This document shows positions 21,443 through 32,816 of a stretch of DNA of 64,000 nucleotides, in pieces. The position numbers and the translations under genes are program-made. The first letter of the stretch is position 1. Every line of letters begins with the position of its first letter. Source of the stretch: Hydrangea macrophylla. Taxonomy: Eukaryota > Streptophyta > Magnoliopsida > Cornales > Hydrangeaceae. The stretch spans positions 88,816,588 to 88,880,587 of the forward strand of contig CM066987.1 in NCBI GenBank assembly GCA_033977485.1, in the 5' to 3' direction. The notes below the pieces were generated by a model. It was given only the letters and a program-made list of their open reading frames with translations. It searched no databases and was not told the origin of the DNA.

Positions 21443-22260
21443 CTAGGTGGAAGCATAGTCGGGCTCATCCAGTTGGATGTGCTCGATCTCGGGTTGGAAA
21501 TCTTCTAAGAACGGTTTTATCCTTTGGCCGTTGACCTTGAAACTTCCATCGTTCTTAGGATTAAATAACTCCACGGCCCCATGTGGAAAGACAGATTTGA
21601 CTGTGAAGGGTCCTGTCCACCGGGATCGGAGTTTTCCTGGGAAGAGATGAAGGCGTGAATCGTATAGTAAAACTTTTTGTCCAGGCTCGAAAGATTTTCG
21701 AAAAATCGTTCTGTCATGGCGAGCCTTCAATCGTTCCTTGTGGAGTTTGGCATTGTCATATGTATCTCGTCGAATTTCTTCCAATTTTGCCAACTGCAGT
21801 TTCCGGAGATGTCCTCCCTCTTTAATGTCGAAATTTAATGAGCGTGTTGCCCAATATGCTTTATGCTCGATTTCGACAGGAATGTGACATGCCTTACCAT
21901 ACACTAGCCTATATGGGGACATTCCCAGATTTGTCTTGTACGCAGTGCGGTATGCCCAAAGAGTATCAGTCAGTTTATAGACCCAGTCTTTTCTGTTGAA
22001 ACTAACCGTCTTTTCTAATATGTGATTGATTTCACGGTTAGCCAACTCTGCCTACCCGTTCGTTTGTGGGTGGTAGGCTAGAGCGATCTTGTGATTCACC
22101 CCGTATTTTTTGAGTAGTGATTCCAAAGGCCTATTGCAAAAGTGTTTACCTTGGTCACTTATTAGAGCTTTTCGGGTTCCGAAACGCGATAAGATATTTT
22201 CCTTAAGAAAGGACATTACCGTTTTATGGTCATTGCGTCTCGTCGGTATCGCTTCTACCC
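21443..22260 (-). pseudogene. Athila integrase core and C-terminal domain, one stop
   Basis: This part of integrase starts in the core ([12 protein letters not shown]; second Asp in LISDQGKHF) and continues to the C-terminal [17 protein letters not shown] block, ending naturally at 21443. A TAG at 22052-22054 falls directly before the AELANREI segment that holds the third catalytic residue; the usual codon there is Gln. A frameshift near 22250-22300 separates it from the zinc domain and first Asp, which are in the frame of 22230-23183. Confidence 0.9.
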
Positions 22261-25200
22261 ATTTTGATATATTCCACAGTAAGGAGTATATATTCACAGT
22301 TATTCGATTTAGGAAACGGGCCCATGAAGTCAATGCCCCAACAATCGAATATTTCAATTATAATGATGGGAGTTAACGGCATCGAATTCCTTTTCGTAAG
22401 TGTACCCAGCTTTTGACATCGTTGGCACGACTTACTAAAAGTATAAGCATCTTTGAACACGGTGGGCCAATAGAAACCGCTGTGCAATACTTTGTGTGCG
22501 ATCTTTTGGGAGGCAAAATGGCCACCGCAGGCTTCAGAATGACAAGAGGCCAAAATTACAATTATGTCCTCATTCGGGACGCAACGCCTGATGACCTGAT
22601 CAGCACAATACTTAAATAAGTAAGGGTCATTGAAGAAGAAATGGCATGCGAACGAAAAGAACCTTTTCTTGTCCTGATTTGACCAATGGCTAGGGGTCTC
22701 TCCTGTAACGAGGTAATTAATTATATCCGCGTACCAAGGCAAATTGGAGACAGCCATCAGTTGCTCGTCTGGGAATTCATCTTTTATAGGTACCGGCTCA
22801 GTATTGTCAGTTAAGGTTAACCGAGATAAATGGTCGGCAACCACATTTTCTACTCCCTTTTTATCCTTGATAGTGATATCGAATTCCTGGAGTAGGAGTA
22901 TCCATCGGATAAGCCTCTGTTTCGCATCTTTCTTAGATAACAGGTACTTGAGGGCTGAATGGTCTGTAAAACAGACAATTGGGGACCCTATCAGATAAGA
23001 TCTGAATTTGTCTAGAGCGAATACTATTGCCAGTAGCTCTTTCTCAGTAGTCGTATAATTCATTTGAGCTTCGTTCAGTGTTCGGCTGGCATAGTAAATT
23101 ACATATGGCTTGTTATCCTTCCTGTGTCCTAGAACTGCGCCAATGGCGTAGTCGCTAGCATCGCACATTAACTCAAACGGCAAACTCCAGTCGGGTGCCT
23201 ATATTATTGGTGCGGAGGTAAGGTGTTCTTTTAGTGCATCAAAAGATATATGACAGTTTTTCGACCATTCGAAAGGTGCATCTTTGACGAGTAGTTGGCA
23301 CAGTGGTCGAGAGATAGCACTAAAATTTTGGATAAAGCGTCGATAGAATCCAGCATGTCCCAGAAAAGATCGGATGTCTTTAACTGTACGAGGGACAGGT
23401 AGATTTGAAATTATATCGATTTTGGCTTTCTAGACTTGGATACCCTTATCAGAGATAATGTGGCCGAGGATAATTCCTTTGGTCACCATGAAGTGACACT
23501 TTTCCCAGTTTAACACTAAGTGTTTGTCCTTGCATCTCGCTAACACATTTTCTAGGTTTTCTAGACAATTGTCAAAACTATGGCCAAACACTGAGAAGTC
23601 ATCCATAAAGACCTCAAGTGTCTGTTCAACCATATCACTGAATATGCTTAACATGCACAACTGAAAGGTAGCAGGTGCATTGCATAACCCGAAAGGCATA
23701 CGACGGTAGGCGAATGTACCGAACGGACAAGTGAAAGTTGTCTTCTCCTCATCTTCAGGAGCTATTTCAATTTGGTTATACCCACTATATCCGTCCAAGA
23801 AGCAATAAAATTTGTGACCCGCCACTCTTTCTAGCATTTGATCCATGAATGGCAATGGGAAGTGGTCTTTCCGGGTCACAGTATTTAACTTTCGGTAATC
23901 AATACACATCCGCCATCCAGTGGGGATGCGTGTTGGTACTAACTCGCCATCTTTGTTTGGGATGACTGTCATACCAACCTTTTTGGGCACCACCTGGGTT
24001 GGACTAACCCAAGAGCTGTCAGAGATAGGATATATTATCCCAATGTCAAGAAGTTTTAAGACCTCCTTTTTCACGACTTCTTGCATATTGGGATTCAGAC
24101 GCCTCTGCATTTGTCGCGAAGGTTTGGCGTCTTCATCCAGATATATCTTATGGGTGCAAATAGATGGGCTTATGCCTTTTAGGTCGGCAATAGTCCATCC
24201 TAATGCTCCCTTGTGCAGTTTGAGCATTTGGATCAACTTATCCTCTTGTTTTGAATTCAACGTGGCTGAGATTATAACGGGATAAGTCTTTTCAGTCCCC
24301 AAAAAAACATATTTGAGCTCTTTTGGAAGCTCCTTTAATTCAAGGTCGGGAAACTGAAAGTTCGAAGGCATGGTTAACTTCGTTTTCGGAGGCAAGGGTT
24401 CATATGGGGTGACCCACATGCATTCATCTCTATCCTCATCTTTAGTTTCCATCATGAGGCAATCATGATTTAGAGCAGCGTCCAATGGGGTAGAATCGTT
24501 GGGTTGATAAGTAGCGTTGAATTGTGACACTACCACCTCCAAAGGATCTTTATAGTCAACCAAATCGGACTCGTCTTCGATGATCGTTTCGATGAAGTTT
24601 TCTTCTTCATCCTCGTATTCTTCAGGTCGGGGATTTGAGAAAATCTTGACATTCAAAGTCATGTTCCCGAATACGATGGTCATGATACCACTTCTTATCT
24701 TGATTGTGGCATCAATGGTGTTGAGGAATGGACGTCCAAAAATCACCGGGATTTGTGAACCTGGATTAGACACGGGTTCAGTATCCAATATCACGAAATC
24801 AACCGGGAAGACAAAAGTGTCTATCTGTACCAGAACGTCCTCTAGTATTCGTCTAGGATATTTGACTGACCTGTCTACCAATTGCAATGCAACTCTGGTG
24901 GGTTTGAGTTCACCCAACCCTAGTTATTTATATACTGAATATGGCAGCAAGTTCACACTAGCTCCTAGATCAAGAAGTGCGTTATCTATCCTTTAATTCC
25001 CAATTCTACACGAGACAGTTGGGGTGCCAGGGTCTTTAAGCTTTGGAGGCAACTCATTTTGAATTATTGCGCTTGCTTGGCAAGCGACATAGGCATGTTT
25101 CTTCACACTTTGCCTCCTTTTGACCGTGCATAAGTCTTTTAGATACTTAGTGTAGGCTGGCACTTGTTTGATTGCATCAAGGAGTGGGAGATTGATTTTA

Positions 25201-25652
25201 ACTTGTTTGAACAACTCCAAGAACTCCTGATTCTTTGCCTTGTTCTGGGGTTTCTTAAGCCTTTGAGGATAAGGTGCAGGGAAAGGGCACTTAGGTAATT
25301 CGTCAATGACTGGCTCCTTTCCGGGCCTTCTCTCAACTTCTTCTACTTCTTTAGGAGTGTCTTCATTTGAGTCTACTGGTTTATCATTAGTAGACGACTC
25401 CTCTTCTTGAGTGGGTGGTTTGTTCCTGGTCACTACTTCCTCCTCTTCATACTCCTCCGGAGTAGAATGAGGCATGTTTTTCTCTATGACCTTGCCACTT
25501 CTCAGAGTTGTTATGGCTTTGGCATGCTCATGGTTATTGGGACCATTGTTGAGTCCCTTAGGGTTTGGAAATGGTTGAGCATGAAATGTACCACTCGAAC
25601 CCTCTTGACGTGCATCCATTCTCTCTAAGGTTGCGGACATTTTACTCATCAT
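22230..25652 (-). pseudogene. Athila protease, reverse transcriptase, RNase H and integrase zinc domain, with stops
   Basis: A single frame runs through the region, interrupted by TAA 24993-24995, TAA 24924-24926, TAG 23430-23432 and TAG 23199-23201. Order: gag-protease linker; protease block DLGASVNLLP (about 24930-24975) and IPVIFGRPFL; RT with RMCIDYRKLN, TTFTCPFGTFAYRRMPFGL and the catalytic FMDDFSVFG; RNase H from [14 protein letters not shown] to VVADHLSRL; then integrase HHCC ([18 protein letters not shown]) and the first Asp in GIDFMGP. Most stops sit where relatives have Gln, consistent with C-to-T decay. Dead as a coding unit but nearly full length. Confidence 0.92.
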
Positions 25653-27008
25653 TTAAAATAACTGTTGTGTTAAATTCGCGTTAGAGAGTGGATCTTCCTC
25701 CTGCACCTTCTTGTGAGGTGGCACGTAAATATTTGTTTGTTGGTTGTTAGAGGGTTGAGCTTGGTTGTAGTTATTTGCTCTATTTTGATGGAATGGCTGG
25801 GACTGCCTGTTGTATTGCCCTTGATATGGATTATTGTTATTGTAGGGCTGTTGTTGTTGATATTGGTTTTGGGTCCCAGCATTGTTTTTCCAATCAAACC
25901 CGGGGTGATTCCATCGATTGTTATTATTTTGTGAATTATAGTTATTGTAGGAATTCCCCGTCCCCCTATACCCTTGCATGGCATTCATTTCCATGGGGGG
26001 TTGTTCTTGAAAATATGGCACATTGGGACAATATTGAGTACTGTGTCCCAGCAAGTTACATGTGCCACATGGTTCTTCAGGCAAAAACTGCCTAGAACTC
26101 TCTCCTTTCATCCCCAATTCTTCTACTTTATTTACTAGTTCTTCATACTTATTCATCAGATGATCCTCACTTTTTAGTTGATATAAACTTTTCTCTTCTA
26201 CACAGGATATCTGTGATCGTGGGATATCATCTGAATTTGACCACTCATGGGCATGTTCAGCTAGCCACTCAAAATGAGCTTCAGCTTCCTCCGTGTTTTT
26301 ACGAAGAAATGGCCCTGAACTCATGGTCTCGACCAACTTTTTCGTTTCACCATTTAGCCCTTCATAAAAGTAGCTAATGGTTCGCCATTTCTCATACCCA
26401 TGATGTGGGCATGAGAGTAGTAAATCCTTGAAATGCTCCCAAGCTTGGGTGAACGTTTCATTGCTCTTTTGTTTATAAGAGTTGATTTGTCGTTTAAGCT
26501 CAGTGGTCATGCGAGGTGGAAAGAATTTCTTCAAGAAGCGGTGTTCATTGCATGCCAAGGGTAGATGGAGTTTGGCTTCAAGGTGAGTAGCCACGCTTTT
26601 GCTTTATCCTTCAGAGTGAAAGGAAATAGCATTAAACGTGTCACGTCTATAGGACAATTCTGTGAGAAAGTTTTACAAACATCCTCAAAGTCCTTGACAT
26701 GTAGATATGCCTTCTCACTCTCCATTCCATGAAAGGTAGGAAGGAGTTGAATCATTCCATTGCGAAATTGAAATTCGCCTTCATGGAGGTGGAATGAGAA
26801 TACAAGAAGGTGTAGGCGCATGTTCAGGTGTCATGAGATTGCACAAAGGACGAAGTGAATCGTCGATTGGTACTACCACATTATTACCATTTTCGCTTTG
26901 ATTGTCGGCAATTGAGTCGATCGGTGTAACTATGGGGTTAATAGAACTAGATGAACTGGATGAATAGAGTGGATTTCCAAAAATTCCTTCGATGGAATTA
27001 TCGGACAT
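25653..27008 (-). pseudogene. Athila gag, two frameshifts and a stop
   Basis: Gag forms the particle that packages element RNA. It starts at ATG 27006-27008 (MSDNSIEGIFG), followed by a Ser-rich stretch. The conserved capsid core is in a second frame (NGMIQLLPTFHG, HVKDFEDVC, LMLFPFTLKDKAKAWL) and then returns to the first frame (FFPPRMTTELKRQI, ISYFYEGL). A zinc knuckle CGTCNLLGHSTQYC is at about 26040-26080, followed by a Gln/Asn-rich tail. Frameshifts lie near 26785 and 26540, and TAA at 25653-25655 separates gag from the downstream linker in the same frame. Confidence 0.9.
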
Positions 27009-27105
27009 CAAGGGAAAGACCCTAAGTAGTTTTCAATTGAAAGAAAAAGAAAAACAGAAAGAGATAAGGATAGATTGAGGTAATCGAAGCGTTAGCTTGT
27101 CGCCC

Positions 27106-27123
27106 TCCCCGGCAACGGCGCCA
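27106..27123 (-). promoter_or_regulatory. Athila primer binding site (tRNA-Asp type)
   Basis: The minus strand reads TGGCGCCGTTGCCGGGGA, the tRNA-Asp-type PBS used by Athila-like elements, six bases inside the 5' LTR. Confidence 0.9.
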
Positions 27124-27129
27124 AAAACT

Positions 27130-28738
27130 TGACACGAGAATTTTTCTGTGTACGCTTGTGTGCTATACCCAAGTGTAGGTAATCGTGCAAGTAGTAACTG
27201 GATAAGACCAGGTCGATCCCACAGGGAAGGTGTTAAACTACTACTTATATTAATCTCAAAAAGGAAAATAAAATTCACTATTTTAAAGGAGCGTAGAACA
27301 CAAAGTCCCACAATTTATCAGCTACTAAAACAATTAAACTAATTACCAACTAACCAACTAAAGCGACGATTCAAAATGTGTGTTTCTTAATTAAAAAGGA
27401 ATGTTGGGATTACACGAATCCACCGCAACCTAGCCATCTACCATGCAGTTACATTGAAGCTCAATGGAGTACATCCTCTACAGTATTCCGTATTTCTCTT
27501 AGAATAAAGAATCTATAGTCCTTTCATGACCGGGACTATATCATCACAATAGATTTTGAAATACACGAAAGCGGTTTAAAACAATAGTTAAGACTCTCAC
27601 CTACAATGGTATTAGCATTGAGGGTGGTTTGCAAAAGTTATTTAAGAAAAAGGCCTCAAGGCTTAAAGTTCACAGACTGTTTTGACAAACTGAGCGTTTG
27701 GGGACAATTTGATAACAATCCAGTAAAGCAGAAAGTCTAGGAATACTGTGTAGAAGGTTCTTAAGAATCAGAGGTTTCGATCGATCGATGCGCTTTTGAT
27801 CGATCGAACATCTTCTTCTCTCGATCGATCGAACTTTCTTCGATCACTCGACTGTGTCTCTGGTCTGATCGATCGAACGACTTCGATCGATCGAACACAG
27901 GGATTATTCTGCTGCATAGCAGAGGCCTGAGATCACGGTTTCATCGTGATCTCCCAACCCGGGGACTACTCAGACATCGTCTGGAGTGTCACAGATTTGT
28001 TCTTAACATAAATATTCATTAAGGTTGCGTTTGGTTGAGATTTAAGCATTAAAACTATGAAAAACTATGGTTTATCCACTACCAACAAGTAAAACTATGA
28101 TCTATTCAGATTTAAACTATGTAAGCTACTAACAGAATGTAAACAAAACTGATATAACAAAACCTAGAATGAACGAGTTATTAATAACCTTTAAACTTCA
28201 CTTGAATTCAATGTTTAATCACCAAAACCTACAAGAATCAAAGTAGAACACTCTCTCTCTATGTAAAAACTGATAAAATGTAAAGTGGGCGTCCTTATAG
28301 ACGTCTACAATACGAGTATATATAGCAGAAACCTAATGCTAGGGTTTTTGCCGTTAACTGCTGCGTGCGCGTATATTCTGATAAAAGCCATGTTCGATCG
28401 ATCGAACATGTCTCGATCGATTGAACTCTGAGATCTTCGAGCGCTTGAGCTTCTCTCGATCGATCGAATGGTCTTCAATCGATTGAACTCTGCATTTCAG
28501 CTTTTGATTGTCTTCATTAGAATTCAACACTTCCTTTTATCGTTATCTTTCAATCCTTCACACAGCAACTGTAGTCTGCACAAATTACAGCTAAACACAC
28601 AACTTATCATAGTTTAATCAATATGCGCATAAACTAGCATTGTAATTCAAATTGCAGATAAATAGAGGAATTGTAAACTAACTTAATACATTTTCTTCTT
28701 TTAGCGCGGTTGTATTTTATAAATACCCCCGCTTGTCA
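27130..28738 (-). repeat. Athila 5' LTR
   Basis: This 1609-bp repeat matches the 3' LTR at 3211-4701. It carries TCGATCGA clusters at about 27775-27900 and 28397-28500; the second cluster is the extra 127-bp block absent from the 3' LTR. Ends are TGACA and TGTCA. Confidence 0.95.
28314..28327 (-). promoter_or_regulatory. Probable TATA box of the Athila 5' LTR
   Basis: The minus strand reads GCTATATATACTCG about 410 bp into the LTR. It is the clearest TATA-like sequence in this LTR and the same block is conserved in the 3' LTR near 4408. Confidence 0.5.
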
Positions 28739-28743
28739 TCCGT
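28739..28743. repeat. Athila target-site duplication, right copy (TCCGT)
   Basis: It matches 3206-3210 and directly follows the LTR end TGTCA; beyond it the Copia gag reading resumes. Confidence 0.93.
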
Positions 28744-29635
28744 AATAAAACTTACTTCAATCACATGTGATTCAATCGTACCTTGAACTCTTGTAGCTAA
28801 GAATTCCAGACAGTTCCTCTTCCAATGGCCCTTCTCACCGCATTGGAAACACTTTCCTTTGCCTTGGCCACCCAACTTCCCTTTGCCCTTACCCTTTCCC
28901 TTAGATTTTGTAATCTTAGGGACCGGTCCAACACTTGGACCACCAGTGCCGGCCTTCTTCTTCCCTTTCTTTCCTTTCGGTGTAGATCAGGAAGAGGAAG
29001 TGCTTTGCTCAACGTTCAGAACATTGACCCAGGTTTGATCACCCCTTCCGCTGCCAGTAAAGAACTCATTAATTCACTCATTGAAAAATCCATTTTGTTC
29101 ATATTATAGTTTAGTTTAAATTGAGCGAATGACGGCGACATCGTGTTGGGGATCATATCAACTTGGGTCTGTGCATCGATTTTGGCTCCTAGGGTTTCCA
29201 GCTCATTCAAATAACCAATCATTTTTAAAACATGCTCTTTAACTGGAGTCCCTTCCGACATCTTAGCACTCATTATCTTCTGCATAGCTACCTGTCTAGC
29301 AGGCCTGCCATGCTCCCCGAACATCTTCTTCAGGGATTCGATAATGTCACTAGCGGGATTGTTCGACTGGAATTGGTGTTGCAACACACCAGCCATTGAG
29401 GCCAGAATGTAGCAACGAGCCATTCCATTCGACTTTTTCCATTTATCGAACTCGCGTCTAGCAGCTGCTGAAGCATTTGCTGCAGGTCTTCGGGGCATGG
29501 GGTGGTGAGGACATATATGTGATCCTCCGCAGTTAATACAATGTCAAGGTTTCGTTTCCATTCAGTGTAGTTATTTCCAGTTAACTTGTTTTGAGTGAGT
29601 ATGGTGGCAAGTGGACTAAATGTAGATCCAGACAT
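28744..29635 (-). pseudogene. Copia gag with zinc knuckle, frameshifted
   Basis: The gag N-terminus starts at 29635 (MSGSTFSPLATILTQNKL, GNNYTEWKRNL). A frameshift near 29470-29500 moves the reading to the frame ending at 29016 (LASMAGVLQHQF, ESLKKMFGEHG, MIGYLNELETLG), and another near 29010-29040 leads to a Lys/Gly-rich stretch with a CX2CX4HX4C knuckle (CFQCGEKGHWKRNC, about 28805-28860). The frame then stays open to the Athila insertion at 28743, and its continuation is the protease at 3210. This is the front end of the same polyprotein gene as 164-3210. Confidence 0.9.
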
Positions 29636-31300
29636 TATGATTTACTGTAAAAATCAAAAGACAAAATAAATATGAATATCATATTTGACAGTTTGAAATA
29701 AAAGAATCCTTAAAACTCTTATTTTAAAACAAAGTCGTCGGAATATCGAAACAAAAGATTAAAGCCTCCGTGTGGTGGTCAATTTTCGATTAATCAAGAC
29801 TTGTCCGCTATGCAACTCTTGCAAAACAAGTTATGACTCCCGATCCCTTTTGATCTCTAAGTTTCTGAATAATGCCCTGTGTGGGATCCCTTATCCATAG
29901 CTTAGCTAGTGTGTACCATTAACTAGGATCCAATCACAACCGTCTCAAGTAGCGCCTCCGTGTGGTGTTCACCCTCTAACACGTCTGATTGATCCTATCA
30001 AAGGAAGTTCACATCTAGTAACCAATGAGTAATGCACCCTCCATATGGAATGATCACCCCTGGTAAGGTGACACAGAATGCACTACTCATCTTACAGTGA
30101 ACCGTTAATGGAAGATCGTGGGTGTCAATAAATAAGACCCTCTCCCACTAGATTTAGAAATTAAGGATTTTGCTTTTTAGAAAATGTTCTTACACATTAC
30201 CCATAAACATCCAATGTTTACTAATGCGTTGAAACGGTTTTTTAATTTTATTTTAGAAAACTTGTTTTACGTGCATGCAAGTAGTAACAATGTAAAATGC
30301 CAATCACAAACCAAGTACATAAAACAAAAACTAAAATGAAAATAAAGACATCCAAACGATGCCTCTATCTCCATAGAACCTCCTCTTGGTTTGGTCGCCT
30401 CTAGCTCCATCTTCATGGACAACGGCTTGCTCTTCCGTCTTCATGGATTTTCTAATTCTATTACATTGGTCCTATGCTTCTTTTGAAGCTTACAATTTAT
30501 CTAGAAATAGAAATTACAATAGCAACAATAAAATAAAAAGGCTAGGGAAACCGGTCCGACTTTCCTTTTCGTAGGATTGAAGTCGTAGCGCCCTTTACAT
30601 ATGCCTTAAAACCAAACCAATAATTATGCACCAATCTTAAAACATTCAAATACCAAAATTTAAATAGATCTTGGTGCCATGGGAGATAGCAAACTAACTT
30701 GCTGCAAAAGAATTAGTCGTACATGCATCCACACATATATAACAAATATATCTAACTATTGGAACCCCTAATTGATTCACACAGTGTATAAACCCTTTAC
30801 GCACTGAATTAGAACTTAAAACAGCATTTCTCTTCTCTGTCACAGTTCGATCGATCGAAGACCGTTCGATCGCTCGAACCTTCGATCGATTGAACACTGT
30901 TCAATCGCTTGAACATTCTATTTCACAGAATGATTTAAAAAATTTGCAGAATACTTTAAAATTAAAGTTTTTAATTTCAAAACACTTTAAAACTGTGAAA
31001 CAGAGAACCTGACAAAGAATCTGTCTCGATCGATCTAACTTCATTCGATCGATCGAACACCAGAAGGTTTCGATCGATCGAAACCTGTTCGATCGCTTGA
31101 GTATAGAGGATGTTCGATCGATCGAAACATGTTCGATCGATCGAACCCGCCTTGCATCCTATGCAATCACAGATTTGTATTCTGATGTGATAACACTGCA
31201 GAGACAGATCTGTGACAATGCCGTTTCAAAAACAGTTCTAAAAATAATATGCAAATCAAAACTAGTGTTCCAAAACGCATCTATAGATCCAAACAGGCGT
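29636..31300 (-). other. Copia 5' leader, non-coding, with palindrome clusters
   Basis: Some 1.66 kb between PBS and gag contain no convincing ORF. The phrase GCCTCCGTGTGGTG occurs twice (29765 and 29954). TCGATCGA clusters lie at 30845-30920 and 31024-31145. A long leader like this may hold packaging signals, but I cannot show them. Confidence 0.7.
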
Positions 31301-31313
31301 GGCTCTGATACCA
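31301..31313 (-). promoter_or_regulatory. Copia primer binding site (tRNA-iMet type)
   Basis: The minus strand reads TGGTATCAGAGCC two bases inside the 5' LTR, the standard Copia PBS complementary to initiator methionine tRNA. Confidence 0.93.
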
Positions 31314-31315
31314 AT

Positions 31316-32816
31316 TGAAGGAAAAACCGGTTTAAAAATTATTTTAAACACACAGCGGAAAAGATTCAGTTATAAAACTGATTGGTATGCCCGGATCTAC
31401 TACTCGCTAATTCTATAGATGCGCATAAGAGGGGACAAGATTATACCTTTGTGTCTTGAACCCAATTCTGATATCTTCAACCTTGGTGATGTAGCAGCCT
31501 CCACTAGGTTGTCTTCACCCTTATGTCTCCTGCGGATGCCTTCCGGAAAGACTAGAGAAGGTGGGATCTCTAATATAGAGGATAGGAAGGTTTAGGAAGA
31601 CTAAAACAGTTTCTGCAGTGTCTGGTTAATAAAAACGACGAACTCCTTTTCCAGAACGCAGCTGCCCTATTTATAGATTCCCAGAACTAACCTAGACTTC
31701 GAGCGATCGAAGATCTTTGATCGATCGAACCTTTGATCGATCGAACCATTCTCGATCGATCGAGACTGCCAAGACTTCAATCGATCGAACATACTTTAAT
31801 CGATCGAACTTGTCTTGACAACTCCCTCATGTGTCTTTCCATATATCCTGGCGGAGCTAAGAGTGGGACCTCCTAGGCTCTTTATTGTTGGCTCAGACCA
31901 GTTTGTTAATTACCGTGACCAAACTCTTTGATCAGCAAACTAACTAACTGGTCAGTTAACGTTTACTCCACTATAAAACGATAACTGGACTCCAACGCAA
32001 AAGAATATATCTGAAGCGATAACTAGACTTGTATGGTGTACTAATTTCCCTCTACCTTCAGCATTCGTAGTCATATTCAGGTAGTCGGATAACTATTACT
32101 GTCAACCTGAATCATGATTACTTCTTGTATTCCTTGAGTCCCATTCACCTCTCATGATTACCAAACATGTTGATAACTCTTATCAACAAGACTGCAATAC
32201 TCAGTAATTGACTTGGTGACATTCTCAAGGGAATGCTTACTCTGAATCAGAGGGTAGATTCTATCTTGACAATATATGTTCACAATCCTATGAATATGAC
32301 ATACCCAAGATACCCAGGTGTTGATCTTCAATAGACCTCACTGATTGGTAAGTCAAAGTAGTCATATCCACAGTCTATGTTCATAATCGTCTCAAGATTG
32401 AGAACACGTACCTTATTTAAGTTATGAGTTCCTATCGACTGATTGACAGTCTTGAGTGTCAATAGGAAAGCTCAGGTCCGTCAATGCACTATAAGTACTA
32501 GCATATTAACTATGAGTTACACTCTAGTGATTGAGATTAATCACTCCATCCAATGGTAGTTAATCATGCTACAGTGTAAACCTGATGAGATATCCAGTCT
32601 CATCATCCACTGTGACACGTTCTAAGTAACAAAGAATAGTAATTCGTATCTCACTTGTATGTATCTCATACATACGCGCATTACTTACTATGATACTTAA
32701 GGATAACAATCATCTCATGAAAGAAACATACATAACTAAATGTAAAGCTGATATCCATATATTAAAATGTCAATGTCTCATATATAAAGTAATGGTTTGA
32801 GGGCACAAACCCAACA
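31316..32816 (-). repeat. Copia 5' LTR
   Basis: This 1501-bp LTR has TG/CA ends (plus strand TGAAGG...CCAACA). Its inner end matches 1-148. It carries a TCGATCGA cluster at 31697-31807 and a canonical TATA box. The flanking 5 bp at 32817-32821 are CACAA; the matching left duplication is outside the window. Confidence 0.94.
31668..31675 (-). promoter_or_regulatory. Copia LTR TATA box
   Basis: The minus strand reads TATAAATA within CTATAAATAGGGC, a textbook plant TATA box, placed just downstream (in element direction) of the palindrome cluster at 31697-31807. Confidence 0.65.

Larger units (their letters stand above)
3211..28738 (-). mobile_element. Athila-type Ty3/Gypsy retrotransposon, itself interrupted by Tekay
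   Basis: The element lies on the minus strand, with long direct repeats at both ends that start TGACA and end TGTCA, TCCGT target duplications, a PBS matching tRNA-Asp (27106-27123) and a G-rich polypurine tract beside the 3' LTR (4702-4713). Its gag-protease-RT-RNase H-integrase order is of Gypsy type. The DLG protease block, FMDD RT motif and additional ORFs after integrase fit the Athila lineage. Without the 10,995-bp Tekay insertion with duplicated target, its length is about 14.5 kb. The polyprotein is one long frame broken by at least six stops and three frameshifts. Confidence 0.93.
1..32816 (-). mobile_element. Ty1/Copia LTR retrotransposon, interrupted by a nested Athila element
   Basis: The element runs on the minus strand. 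Its 5' LTR is at 31316-32816 and the inner end of its 3' LTR is at 1-148, the rest lying outside the window. Order in the element's own direction is LTR, tRNA-iMet-type primer site, long leader, gag, protease, integrase, reverse transcriptase, RNase H, polypurine tract, LTR. Integrase before RT is the Copia order. An Athila element (3211-28738) sits inside it, so gag lies about 25 kb from the rest of pol. Several stops, frameshifts and small deletions make it non-autonomous. The two LTR segments differ at 2 of 148 compared positions with no indel, so insertion was fairly recent. The copy cannot be assigned with confidence to a named Copia lineage. Confidence 0.93.

Noticed and set aside
13425..31313. 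tRNA-like TGGTATCAGAGCC sequences as tRNA genes
   Set aside because: They are short primer binding sites directly beside LTRs with no cloverleaf around them.
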